NCBI GenBank assembly: GCA_007116865.1
Contig: SKHR01000011.1
Span: forward strand, 1 to 9,482
Source of the DNA: Marinospirillum sp.
Lineage (GTDB): Bacteria > Pseudomonadota > Gammaproteobacteria > Pseudomonadales > Halomonadaceae
DNA: 9,482 nucleotides
Direction of reading: 5' to 3'
Both the position numbers and the translations under genes were made by a program. Shown piece after piece: positions 1 through 6,838 of the stretch (positions are counted from its first letter, which is position 1; each line of letters starts with the position of its first letter). The notes beneath the pieces were generated by a model. It saw only the letters and a program-made list of their open reading frames with translations. It did not search any database and was not told the origin of the DNA.

Positions 1-2037
1 CTTCCCACCGAGTACTACTCGTTATCCTTCGGCGGTTACTGGAACCTGCTTTCTTTCTTTGCTGGCTTGGCTGCGGCTAGTGGCACCATCATTGTCATGA
101 CCCTCGCACTGGCACCCATGCTGTTAAATCATCTGGTGCTGGCCGTTTACCAGCCGCCCGCACGCTTTGATATCTACTACTGGCTGATCTGGATGCGACG
201 TCTGCTGATCGCCACCCTGATTTTTGCCGCTTACCTGCTCTACCTGATTCTCAGTGTGCGTCACGATCTGGCCACCTTAGGACTTTCCGCTTTTATCGCC
301 ACCCTACAGTTTTTACCCGGCATTCTGGCTTTGCTCTATTGGCCGGGTGCCAATCGCTACGGCCTGCTCGCTGGTCTCACTCTTGGATTTATGACCTGGG
401 TTGTTGGACTGGGGTTACCATTATTATTTGGAATCCATCACTTGGAAATCCTGGGCATCTCGGTGACCCTTGCTGGCATCGAGAACTGGTTCACCATTGC
501 CTGGACAGCCACCGGCCTTAATTTGCTGGCTTTTATTTTGGTTTCCCTGGTTACCCTACCCTCGGAAGAAGAAAAGGCCGGCATTCTAGCCTGCGCGCAG
601 GACTCGATTCTGCACCCCAAGCGCTGGCAGCTTAAAGCCCGTACCTGTGGTGACTTCACTCGTTTTTTAAGCATTCCACTGGGGCCGGTCACGGCCCAGC
701 AAGAGGTGTCCCAAGCATTGCAGGCACTGAACCTATCCGTGCAAGATTCGCGTCCTTATGCCATGCGCCGCCTGCGTGACCAGTTGCAAGCGAATCTTTC
801 CGGCCTGATGGGGCCAGCGGTTGCCCAAGAATTGATTGACCGTTACCTGCCTTGGCAACCCGCGAAAGAAACCACTGAAGATGACATCCACTTTGCCGAA
901 CGTCATTTGGAAGCCTATCAAAGTCGCCTGACTGGCATGGCGGCAGAACTGGACAAGCTGCGCCGTCATCACCGCCAAACCCTGATGCATCTGCCTGTCG
1001 GCATCTGTACCCTGGGGCGGGATCAGGAACTGGTGATGTGGAACCGCGCCATGGAAAAACTCACCGGTGTACAAGCAGATCAGGTCATTGGCTCGCATAT
1101 TCGCCATTTGCCTCCTCCCTGGAGCCAACTGCTTGCAGATTTTCTTGATCAGTCTGCCGACCAGGCTTTTCAGCAGCCGGTTCACTTTAATGAGACCTCG
1201 CTATGGATCAGTCTGCACAAGGCCCGATTAGATGATCCAGTACAACACATGGGAGGCACCGTGCTCCTGGTTGAAGACCATAGCGAGCTCAAACGCCTGG
1301 AAAATGAATTGCTGCATCAAGAACGCCTGGCCTCCATCGGCCGCCTGGCCGCTGGGGTTGCCCACGAAATCGGCAACCCCGTCACTGGGATCTCATCCCT
1401 GGCACAGAATTTACGTTATGACGCGGATGATCCAACTGTCGTGAAACAAACCGGCCAGCAGATTCTCGAACAGACCCAGCGCATCAGCCGCATCGTGCAA
1501 TCCCTGGTCAGCTTCGCTCATGCGGGGCGCCCGATTGATCAAAGCCAGCGCGAACCCTTACAGCTTCATAGCGTCATTCAAGAAGCCCAGCAGTTGGTCA
1601 TGCTCAACCCCAAAAGCCAGCAATTGACCCTTCACAACCGGTGTCCTGAGAACATCTGGATGGAAGGCGATGCCCAACGCTTGATTCAGGTTTTTGTGAA
1701 CCTGCTCACCAATGCGCGCGATGCCACCGGCGGTCATGGCGAAATCACGATAGAGGCGCAGTTACACAGTGATCATCTGGAGGTCACCCTGGATGACAAC
1801 GGCTGTGGCATTGATGCCAGCAGCCTGAATCAGTTGTTTGATCCCTTTTATACGACTAAAGCGGCAGGTGAGGGCACGGGCTTGGGATTATCTCTGGTAT
1901 ATAGTATTGTCGAAGACCATCAAGGGCAGATTCGTGCTGTCAGCCCCAGCCCCATATACGCATGTGGCAGCCGCTTTATTTGTCGCTTCCCGGCAATGCC
2001 CCTTGAGTCAGAATCAAGAGCACAGGATAAACCATGA
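1..2037 (+). CDS. cbrA: CbrA-type sensor histidine kinase with transporter-like N-terminus (5' partial)
   Basis: The frame is open from base 1, so the N-terminus lies outside the window; 678 residues remain. The first ~185 visible residues are about five hydrophobic helices, matching the end of an SLC5/sodium-solute-symporter domain. A soluble linker of STAC type follows (~218-290), then a charged coiled coil, a PAS domain (~321-430), and a kinase core with H-box AHEIGNP (phospho-His at visible residue 455), N-box NLLTNARDA (Asn ~571) and G-boxes DDNGCGID and [18 protein letters not shown]-HisKA-HATPase is the CbrA layout, and the CbrB-type regulator directly downstream (ATGA overlap) supports it. 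In Pseudomonas CbrA sits in the inner membrane, has been linked to histidine uptake, and phosphorylates CbrB to adjust carbon and nitrogen use. The signal sensed here cannot be read from sequence. All catalytic motifs are intact. Confidence 0.93.
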   Translation, partial: LPTEYYSLSFGGYWNLLSFFAGLAAASGTIIVMTLALAPMLLNHLVLAVYQPPARFDIYYWLIWMRRLLIATLIFAAYLLYLILSVRHDLATLGLSAFIATLQFLPGILALLYWPGANRYGLLAGLTLGFMTWVVGLGLPLLFGIHHLEILGISVTLAGIENWFTIAWTATGLNLLAFILVSLVTLPSEEEKAGILACAQDSILHPKRWQLKARTCGDFTRFLSIPLGPVTAQQEVSQALQALNLSVQDSRPYAMRRLRDQLQANLSGLMGPAVAQELIDRYLPWQPAKETTEDDIHFAERHLEAYQSRLTGMAAELDKLRRHHRQTLMHLPVGICTLGRDQELVMWNRAMEKLTGVQADQVIGSHIRHLPPPWSQLLADFLDQSADQAFQQPVHFNETSLWISLHKARLDDPVQHMGGTVLLVEDHSELKRLENELLHQERLASIGRLAAGVAHEIGNPVTGISSLAQNLRYDADDPTVVKQTGQQILEQTQRISRIVQSLVSFAHAGRPIDQSQREPLQLHSVIQEAQQLVMLNPKSQQLTLHNRCPENIWMEGDAQRLIQVFVNLLTNARDATGGHGEITIEAQLHSDHLEVTLDDNGCGIDASSLNQLFDPFYTTKAAGEGTGLGLSLVYSIVEDHQGQIRAVSPSPIYACGSRFICRFPAMPLESESRAQDKP

Positions 2038-3449
2038 GTCATATTTTGATCGTTGAAGATGAAGGCATCATCCGCTCAGCGCTGCGCCGCCTGCTGGAGC
2101 GCAATGGCTTTCAGGTCACTGAAGCCGGCAGTGTGGCCGAAGCACGCGACAAAATTGCCCTGCAATCCTTTGATCTGATCATCAGTGACTTACGGCTTCC
2201 TGGTGAAGCCGGCACGGAGTTGATCAATCCCACCACCCCGGTATTGATCATGACCAGCTATGCCAGCCTGCGCTCTGCGGTTGATGCCATGAAACAAGGT
2301 GCTGTCGATTACATTGCCAAACCCTTTGACCATGATGAAATGCTTGATGCGGTTAATCAGATTCTGAGTCAGCAAAAACAGCCCCTCAGCACCAGCTCCC
2401 TGCTCGACCATACCCCGCTGGATGACCCGGGTACTGAGCATTATCTACAGGGCATGCTGGGAGAAAGCGAAGCGATGCAAGCCGTGTTCCGGCAAATACG
2501 CAAGGTCGCACCTTTTGATAGCCGCGTACTCATTCTGGGTGAGTCAGGTACCGGCAAGGAGCTGGTTGCCAAAGCGCTTCACGCTCTGAGTCCGCGCCAC
2601 AAAGGCCCCCTGATTTCAGTGAACTGCGCCGCGATCCCTGAAACCCTGATCGAATCCGAGCTATTCGGCCATGAAAAGGGCGCTTTTACCGGTGCCAGCA
2701 GCAGTCGCAACGGACTGGTGGAAGCTGCTGACGGTGGCAGCTTATTTCTGGACGAAATCGGCGAGCTTCCTTTGGACGCCCAAGCACGACTACTCAGAGT
2801 GCTTCAAGAAGGAGAAATCCGTCGTCTGGGTGCAGTTGACTCGCGCAAGGTGGATATCCGCCTGCTGGCTGCCACCCATCGTGACATCCGCACTCTGGTC
2901 GACCAGGGGCGTTTTCGCCTGGATCTTTACTACCGCCTGAACGTGATTGAAATAGAACTGCCCTGCCTGGCAGAACGCGAAGAAGATGTGTTACTTCTGG
3001 CTGAACGCTTACTCGATCAAACCTGTCAACGCCTCGGGCGCCCTATGATGCGACTGTCAAAATCCGCCCGGCAGGCCATGTTGTCACATAGCTGGCCTGG
3101 AAACGTACGCGAACTGGAAAACCGCATTGAGCGTGCAGTCATCCTGTCTGAAGACACCCTGCTACACGCCTGTGACTTACAACTGGATGGAGACACCCGC
3201 ACCCGGCCAACCCAAACAGCCACCCAGCCTTTAGTCAATGTCGAAACCAATCTAGAAGAAAACGACCCTGCCCACCTGCCCTCTGATGATCTGTCACTGG
3301 AAGACTACTTTGTGCGCTTTGTACAGGAAAACGAAGAGCAAATGAGCGAAACCGAGCTGGCACGCAAACTGGGCATTTCACGCAAGTGCCTATGGGAAAG
3401 ACGCCAGAAACTGGGTATTCCACGCAAAAAAACCGCCGCCTCTCGTTAG
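2034..3449 (+). CDS. cbrB: CbrB, sigma-54-dependent NtrC-family response regulator
   Basis: The 471-residue protein has the full NtrC-type layout. The receiver (1-~115) has phospho-acceptor D52 in SDLRLPG, switch T74 and conserved K96 in AKPFDHDEM. The AAA+ domain has Walker A GESGTGKE (169-176), the sigma-54-contacting GAFTGA loop (216-221) and Walker [11 protein letters not shown] Fis-type helix-turn-helix lies at the C-terminus ([19 protein letters not shown]). The receiver stretch [20 protein letters not shown] and the C-terminal half closely resemble Pseudomonas CbrB as I remember it. The start is fixed by the ATGA overlap with cbrA and an AGGA about 8 bases upstream. It is expected to activate -24/-12 promoters, most obviously the one at 3584-3600. 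The D52-T74 distance (22 residues) is shorter than in NtrC. No AAN-repeat tract precedes its start, so direct Hfq/Crc control of cbrB is not apparent. Confidence 0.95.
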   Translation: MSHILIVEDEGIIRSALRRLLERNGFQVTEAGSVAEARDKIALQSFDLIISDLRLPGEAGTELINPTTPVLIMTSYASLRSAVDAMKQGAVDYIAKPFDHDEMLDAVNQILSQQKQPLSTSSLLDHTPLDDPGTEHYLQGMLGESEAMQAVFRQIRKVAPFDSRVLILGESGTGKELVAKALHALSPRHKGPLISVNCAAIPETLIESELFGHEKGAFTGASSSRNGLVEAADGGSLFLDEIGELPLDAQARLLRVLQEGEIRRLGAVDSRKVDIRLLAATHRDIRTLVDQGRFRLDLYYRLNVIEIELPCLAEREEDVLLLAERLLDQTCQRLGRPMMRLSKSARQAMLSHSWPGNVRELENRIERAVILSEDTLLHACDLQLDGDTRTRPTQTATQPLVNVETNLEENDPAHLPSDDLSLEDYFVRFVQENEEQMSETELARKLGISRKCLWERRQKLGIPRKKTAASR

Positions 3450-3456
3450 TTTCTTA

Positions 3457-3511
3457 GGTGTTACCGATACACACACACCGTCTTCTGACCTGGCGCATTA
3501 TCGGTAACACC
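3457..3511. promoter_or_regulatory. Perfect 13-bp inverted repeat, candidate CbrB upstream activator site
   Basis: GGTGTTACCGATA (3457-3469) and its exact reverse complement TATCGGTAACACC (3499-3511) are separated by 29 bases. Each arm holds a TGTTAC/GTAACA half-site, which is what I remember of the CbrB binding site upstream of Pseudomonas crcZ, although the spacer there is shorter. Each arm also contains its own small palindrome, GGTnnnACC, so each could bind one dimer. The centre lies about 125 bases before the predicted start of the small RNA, a usual distance for a sigma-54 activator. The loop is long and no U-run follows, so it is not a terminator of cbrAB. That CbrB binds here is inference. 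Confidence 0.7.
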
Positions 3512-3583
3512 CATCCTTCCCCACCTCGCAATCCACTCCAAAATTACAGACAACCAACTGTTTTTAAAGTAAATAGCAAGAAC

Positions 3584-3600
3584 CTGGCATGGAATCCGCT
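3584..3600 (+). promoter_or_regulatory. Sigma-54 (-24/-12) promoter of the CrcZ-like RNA
   Basis: CTGGCATGGAATCCGCT has GG at 3586-3587 and GC at 3598-3599, giving the required GG-N10-GC spacing, and TGGCA matches the -24 element fully. The -12 element (CCGCT) is weaker than the TTGCA consensus. The predicted start is near 3611, just before the first AAN tract. The inverted repeat at 3457-3511 lies upstream, and the A/T-rich stretch around 3561-3576 between them could help DNA bending, although I see no clear IHF site. The placement between a sigma-54 activator gene and its likely target makes chance unlikely. Confidence 0.78.
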
Positions 3601-3611
3601 GTGTACAGAGC

Positions 3612-3937
3612 AAGAACAACAAGAATGCCGGCACCAAGTCGACGACAACAAAAACAAAAAACGACTTGGAGACATCTGCAGGCCAACAAAAATAAAAAAA
3701 CTGCAGCGATCCACAGACCGCTAACAACAATAACAGGTCTAGTCAGGTTAAAACTAAAACAATAAAACCTGGATCACCGGTCTTCAGTGAATGCTGATGG
3801 GATGTGAAAATACAAAAATAAAAAGCACCTCCTCATCCGAATGAGTGAACAAAAACAACAAACACTCAGAGAAAAGGCTTTACTGAAGCTAAATTGTTTT
3901 GAATACGAGGCGGTTGTAGCAGGCTAATAAAAATAAC
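3612..3937 (+). repeat. Eight AAN-triplet tracts, most in stem-loops
   Basis: Each tract is three to five AAN triplets. Flanking arms that pair perfectly are: CCAAGTCG 3634-3641 with 3662-3669 (8 bp, 20-nt loop); CTGCAG 3676-3681 with 3701-3706 (19-nt loop); AGACC 3715-3719 with GGTCT 3736-3740 (16-nt loop); CAGGTT 3744-3749 with AACCTG 3766-3771 (16-nt loop); TGAGTG 3842-3847 with CACTCA 3863-3868 (15-nt loop, made up exactly of the tract); AGGC 3921-3924 with GCCT 3938-3941 (13-nt loop). The tract at 3814-3825 has a weaker bulged stem (GGAT 3800-3803 with ATCC 3835-3838; GTG 3804-3806 with CAC 3826-3828). The first tract appears single-stranded at the 5' end. Confidence 0.85.
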
Positions 3938-4019
3938 GCCTTTTTATGACTGTGTTGCGTATTCAGGGCGATCTAGATATCTCCCACTCTAGGCAAGATG
4001 TCCTGAAAAAGACTCACGA

Positions 4020-4048
4020 CGGGAAAGCTCGGCTTTCCCGTTTTTTTT
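4020..4048 (+). terminator. Intrinsic terminator of the CrcZ-like RNA
   Basis: CGGGAAAGC (4020-4028) pairs perfectly with GCTTTCCCG (4032-4040) around a TCG loop and is followed directly by eight T (4041-4048). This is a strong textbook terminator. It ends the small RNA and separates it from pcnB, which begins about 75 bases later. Confidence 0.93.
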
Positions 4049-4064
4049 ACCTGCACAACAAGAC

Positions 4065-4092
4065 TTGCCCTCACTTACAGCTCAGGTAAACT
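4065..4092 (+). promoter_or_regulatory. Possible weak sigma-70 promoter for pcnB
   Basis: TTGCCC (4065-4070) and TAAACT (4087-4092) are separated by 16 bases, each matching four of six consensus positions. A promoter is needed somewhere here because the terminator at 4020-4048 closes the upstream transcript. Transcription would start near 4099, giving a leader of about 23 bases to the chosen pcnB start. The match is weak and could be chance; some pcnB expression may instead come from read-through. Confidence 0.3.
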
Positions 4093-4121
4093 GGCTGCTT
4101 TTAATGCAAGATGATTCGCCC

Positions 4122-5486
4122 ATGCTCAAGCGTTTGACCCGCTTTATTTCTAAACCGGCCCGATCTGCCGCACCGTCCAAGCCCCCGGAACCCGTCAAGC
4201 TGCCGCGCTCAGCGCACCCTGTTTCTCGCAGCGAAATACCTCATGGTGCGCTTTCAGTGCTCAAGCGCCTGCATGACAAAGGCTTTGAAGCCTACCTGGT
4301 TGGCGGCTGTATTCGTGACCGAATGCTCGGCAAGAACCCTAAAGACTTTGATGTCGCAACCAATGCCACGCCAGAAGAGGTCGACCAGCTCTTTCGCAAT
4401 GCTCGAATTATTGGCCGGCGGTTTCGCATCGTTCACGTACGCTTTGGCCGTGACATCATCGAAGTGACAACCTTTCGTGGACAAGCAGAGACACCAGACA
4501 GCCCCCACCACCAGCAGTCTGCAGACGGCATGCTGATTCGTGATAACGTCTGGGGCAGCATTGAAGATGACGCGCTACGCCGCGACTTCACCATCAATGC
4601 GCTCTACTACAGTGCTCAAGATCTATGTGTTTATGACTTTACTGGCGGGCTTAAAGACCTCAAAAAAAGGCAATTACGCCTGATTGGAGATCCAGCTGAG
4701 CGCTATCGGGAAGACCCAGTGCGAATGCTGCGCGCCCTTCGTTTTGCCGCCAAACTCGATTTTACAATTGAAAAAAAGACCGCCAAAGCCATCCACACTC
4801 AAGCATCCACATTGAGTCAGGTTGCGCCGGCACGCCTGTTTGATGAAGTACTCAAACTTTTTTTAGGTGGTGCAGCACTGAAAACTTTTTGCCTGATCAG
4901 AGACTACGGCCTGTTTACCTCGCTGTTTCCAGCCACACAAGAAGCCCTTGAGCAAAATCCCGAAGCCCTGGCCCTGTTAGAGCAGGCCATGATCAATACA
5001 GACCGGCGTATCCAGGAAAATCGCCCCGTGACTCCGGCTTTTCTTTATGCTGTATTGCTTTGGCCAGCCGTCAACCGCCTGTATCAACAACTAATAGCAG
5101 AAGGCGTCCCACCGATACCTGCGCTGCAACAGGCTGCGACTAGCCAGCTCCACCGCCAGGTACAGCGTATTGCGATCCCCAAGCGCTTTAGCCTGCCAAT
5201 GCGGGAAATTTGGGAGTTCCAGCTCAAGCTGCCGCGCCGTCACGGCCAACGCGCCTGGGATCTGGTGCAACACCCAAGGTTTCGCGCCGCCTATGATTTT
5301 TTACTCCTGCGCGAAGATGCCGGGGAGCCCACCGAGGGGCTGGCTGCCTGGTGGACAAGCTTCCAGGAGGCGGATGAAAATCAGCAGCAACTGATGGTTC
5401 AGCAACTCAAAGCCCCACCACGAAAAAAGACCAAGCCGCGCAGGCGTCGTGGTCGCAAACCCCGCGCTGAGTCTGGCAATGAGTAA
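4122..5486 (+). CDS. pcnB: Poly(A) polymerase I
   Basis: This enzyme adds 3' poly(A) tails to RNA from ATP, marking RNAs for decay. The 454-residue protein shows the class II nucleotidyltransferase core: VGGCIRD (GG at 61-62), metal-binding pair D75 and D77 in KDFDVATNA, then RRDFTINALYY and the RNA-binding GDPAERYREDPVRMLRALRF block that separates these enzymes and CCA-adding enzymes from others. Length and the very basic C-terminal tail (PPRKKTKPRRRRGRKPR) fit PcnB rather than a CCA enzyme. I chose the ATG at 4122 (MLKRL...), which resembles the short N-terminus of other PcnB proteins. In-frame upstream starts exist at 4104 (ATG) and 4065 (TTG), but 4065 is too close to the RNA terminator and overlaps the likely promoter. 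None has a clear ribosome site. The gene sits downstream of crcZ in Pseudomonas too. Its end overlaps folK by eight bases. Confidence 0.95.
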   Translation: MLKRLTRFISKPARSAAPSKPPEPVKLPRSAHPVSRSEIPHGALSVLKRLHDKGFEAYLVGGCIRDRMLGKNPKDFDVATNATPEEVDQLFRNARIIGRRFRIVHVRFGRDIIEVTTFRGQAETPDSPHHQQSADGMLIRDNVWGSIEDDALRRDFTINALYYSAQDLCVYDFTGGLKDLKKRQLRLIGDPAERYREDPVRMLRALRFAAKLDFTIEKKTAKAIHTQASTLSQVAPARLFDEVLKLFLGGAALKTFCLIRDYGLFTSLFPATQEALEQNPEALALLEQAMINTDRRIQENRPVTPAFLYAVLLWPAVNRLYQQLIAEGVPPIPALQQAATSQLHRQVQRIAIPKRFSLPMREIWEFQLKLPRRHGQRAWDLVQHPRFRAAYDFLLLREDAGEPTEGLAAWWTSFQEADENQQQLMVQQLKAPPRKKTKPRRRRGRKPRAESGNE

Positions 5487-6042
5487 AGCCTATATCGGGT
5501 TAGGCAGCAACCTGGGTCAACCGCGCCAGCAACTGCTGAGCGCACTGGCCCATCTCGCTCACCTGCCGCACAGTCGTTTGGTCAGCTGGTCAGGCATTTG
5601 GCAAAGCCCTCCGATGGGGCCGCCGGATCAACCCGATTACCTCAATGCGGCTGCTCTACTGGATACTGAGCTTGAACCCCTCGTGCTTTTAGAGGCCCTA
5701 CAGCGTATCGAAATCGAACAGCATAGAGTTCGTAGTCTGCGCTGGGGGCCGCGCACCCTTGATCTTGACCTGCTCGTGTATGAGCAACTCATTCTGACCA
5801 CTGAGCGCCTGCAGTTACCCCACCCAGGAATCCCGCAGCGCGACTTTGTGCTTCAACCCCTGGCGCAGATCGATGCTCAGCTCTCCATTCCTAGACAGGG
5901 TCAGGTACAGCAGTTGCTTGACCGACTTCCACCCCAGCAACTCAACTGTCGGTTACTAGAGGAAGCACCTGAGCGTCAGACTTTTGACTTTCAGGTTACC
6001 AGAGGTAACAATCTAACCTTTCGTGATCACCCCGCAGGATGA
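5479..6042 (+). CDS. folK: 6-hydroxymethyl-7,8-dihydropterin pyrophosphokinase (HPPK)
   Basis: HPPK transfers pyrophosphate from ATP to 6-hydroxymethyl-dihydropterin, the step before dihydropteroate synthase in folate synthesis. Family signatures appear in order: YIGLGSNLG at the N-terminus, SPPMGPPDQPDYLN (pterin-binding loop region), RWGPRTLDLDLLVYE (the ATP/Mg signature with the two catalytic Asp), and LPHPGIPQRDFVLQPLAQI. I chose the ATG at 5479 because the glycine-rich strand starts three residues later; an in-frame ATG at 5449 would add ten unrelated residues read from the pcnB tail. The start overlaps the pcnB stop by eight bases with no good ribosome site, so translation is probably coupled. 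At 187 residues it is about 25 longer than typical HPPK. The extra is a C-terminal tail after NCRLLEEAP that runs into the panB ribosome site. Confidence 0.95.
   Translation: MSKAYIGLGSNLGQPRQQLLSALAHLAHLPHSRLVSWSGIWQSPPMGPPDQPDYLNAAALLDTELEPLVLLEALQRIEIEQHRVRSLRWGPRTLDLDLLVYEQLILTTERLQLPHPGIPQRDFVLQPLAQIDAQLSIPRQGQVQQLLDRLPPQQLNCRLLEEAPERQTFDFQVTRGNNLTFRDHPAG
5993..6019. other. Compact palindrome with alternative pairing at the folK/panB junction
   Basis: GTTACC (5995-6000) and GGTAAC (6004-6009) are perfect complements around AGA. In addition AGGTTA (5993-5998) is complementary to TAACCT (6014-6019), so two mutually exclusive hairpins are possible. The panB ribosome site lies 17 bases further on. 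The half-sites match the core of the inverted repeat beside crcZ. It lies inside the folK reading frame, in the non-conserved tail. Function is unknown. Confidence 0.45.
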
Positions 6043-6046
6043 CCCC

Positions 6047-6838
6047 ATGAAACCAGTCACACTCAGCACACTACAATCACTCAAACACGCACAAGAAAAA
6101 TTTAGTGTGATCACCTGCTACGATGCCGCTTTCGCCAGCCGCATCAATGACGCAGGGATTGAAGTCATTCTGGTTGGTGATTCCCTGGGCATGGTATTGC
6201 AAGGGGAAGACTCTACCCTGCCGGTCACCCTTGAGCAGATGGCCTATCACACCCGCTGCGTGAAAAAAGGCAATCGCCATAGCCTGATCATGGCGGACCT
6301 GCCATTCATGTCCGACCCCAGCCTGCCCGCACTACTCAGCAACGCCGCCACTTTGATGCGTGCCGGTGCGCACCTGGTCAAAATCGAAGGCGATGCCTGG
6401 TTAGCCCCGGCCATCACCGAACTGACTCAGCGCGGCATTCCCGTGTGTGCCCATCTGGGTCTGACGCCGCAAACCGTCAACCAAATGGGCGGTTATAAGG
6501 TTCAGGGGCGTGGTGAGCACGCCGAAGCCCTTTTAAATGCCGCCAAACTCCTGGCTCAAGCCGGTGCTTCACTGCTACTGCTCGAATGTGTGCCCGCCTC
6601 TCTTGGACAGGCAATCACCGAAGCGGTTGACTGCCCAGTGATCGGCATTGGGGCAGGCCCCCACACCGACGCCCAGGTTCTGGTGCTTTATGACCTGCTT
6701 GGCATCACCCCAGGCAAACCCGCGCGGTTTGTGCGCAACTTCATGCTGGATAGCGGCAGTGTGGAAGGTGCTTTGGCGGCTTATCATCAGGCAGTGAAAA
6801 CGGGCGAATACCCGGCACCGGAGCACTGTTTCGAATGA
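6047..6838 (+). CDS. panB: 3-methyl-2-oxobutanoate hydroxymethyltransferase
   Basis: PanB makes ketopantoate from alpha-ketoisovalerate and 5,10-methylenetetrahydrofolate, the first committed step to pantothenate. It is a cytosolic Mg-dependent barrel enzyme. At 263 residues it matches the E. coli enzyme (264). Visible family motifs are ITCYDAAFA, VGDSLGMVLQG (metal-binding Asp), MADLPFMS (second metal-binding Asp), KIEGD, AHLGLTPQ, LLLECVPASL (catalytic Glu) and IGIGAGPHTDAQVLV. The ATG at 6047 is chosen over an in-frame GTG at 6023 because AGGA (6036-6039) sits seven bases before it and the protein then starts like other PanB (MKPVTLSTLQ). The gene begins five bases after the folK stop and shares ATGA with panC. 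The use of a folate cofactor gives a metabolic link to folK upstream. Confidence 0.97.
   Translation: MKPVTLSTLQSLKHAQEKFSVITCYDAAFASRINDAGIEVILVGDSLGMVLQGEDSTLPVTLEQMAYHTRCVKKGNRHSLIMADLPFMSDPSLPALLSNAATLMRAGAHLVKIEGDAWLAPAITELTQRGIPVCAHLGLTPQTVNQMGGYKVQGRGEHAEALLNAAKLLAQAGASLLLLECVPASLGQAITEAVDCPVIGIGAGPHTDAQVLVLYDLLGITPGKPARFVRNFMLDSGSVEGALAAYHQAVKTGEYPAPEHCFE

Larger units (their letters stand above)
3611..4048 (+). ncRNA. crcZ: CrcZ-like Hfq/Crc-sequestering small RNA
   Basis: This is a predicted transcript of about 437 nt, from the sigma-54 promoter to a strong terminator, between cbrB and pcnB, the same position as Pseudomonas crcZ (about 400 nt). It carries eight AAnAAnAA tracts (3612-3625, 3647-3661, 3685-3700, 3723-3734, 3758-3766, 3814-3825, 3848-3862, 3926-3937). 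This is the 'catabolite activity' motif bound by the distal face of Hfq together with Crc. In Pseudomonas the RNA is made under CbrAB control on poor carbon sources and titrates Hfq/Crc away from catabolic mRNAs. Seven tracts sit between complementary arms and would be displayed in loops. A further fold is possible at 3962-4007 (TTCAGG/CCTGAA outside, CTAGA/TCTAG inside). I assign it from position, promoter and motifs, not from an alignment; the 5' end is a prediction. Small open frames across the region look like chance. Confidence 0.84.

Noticed and set aside
3469..3478. (AC)5 dinucleotide run
   Set aside because: Too short to be a meaningful microsatellite; it lies in the spacer of the inverted repeat.
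3491..3506. Second TGGC element as another -24/-12 promoter
   Set aside because: There is no GC at the required spacing, and it overlaps the right arm of the inverted repeat.
3457..3511. Inverted repeat read as a cbrAB terminator
   Set aside because: The loop is 29 bases and no T-run follows; the half-sites and distance to the -24/-12 promoter fit an activator site better.
3458..3724. Open frame of 88 codons on + (and one of 89 on -, 3461-3730) between cbrB and the RNA
   Set aside because: They cross the inverted repeat, the sigma-54 promoter and A-rich tracts; their composition reflects AAN repeats, they lack ribosome sites, and they resemble no family I know.
4065..4121. Longer pcnB N-terminus from TTG 4065 or ATG 4104
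   Set aside because: The added residues do not look like PcnB, no ribosome site supports them, and the TTG coincides with the likely promoter.
6186..6201. Sigma-54-like string TGG...TTGCA with correct spacing
   Set aside because: It lies in the conserved GDSLGMVLQG coding segment of panB, so the bases are explained by the protein; the -24 element beyond TGG does not match.
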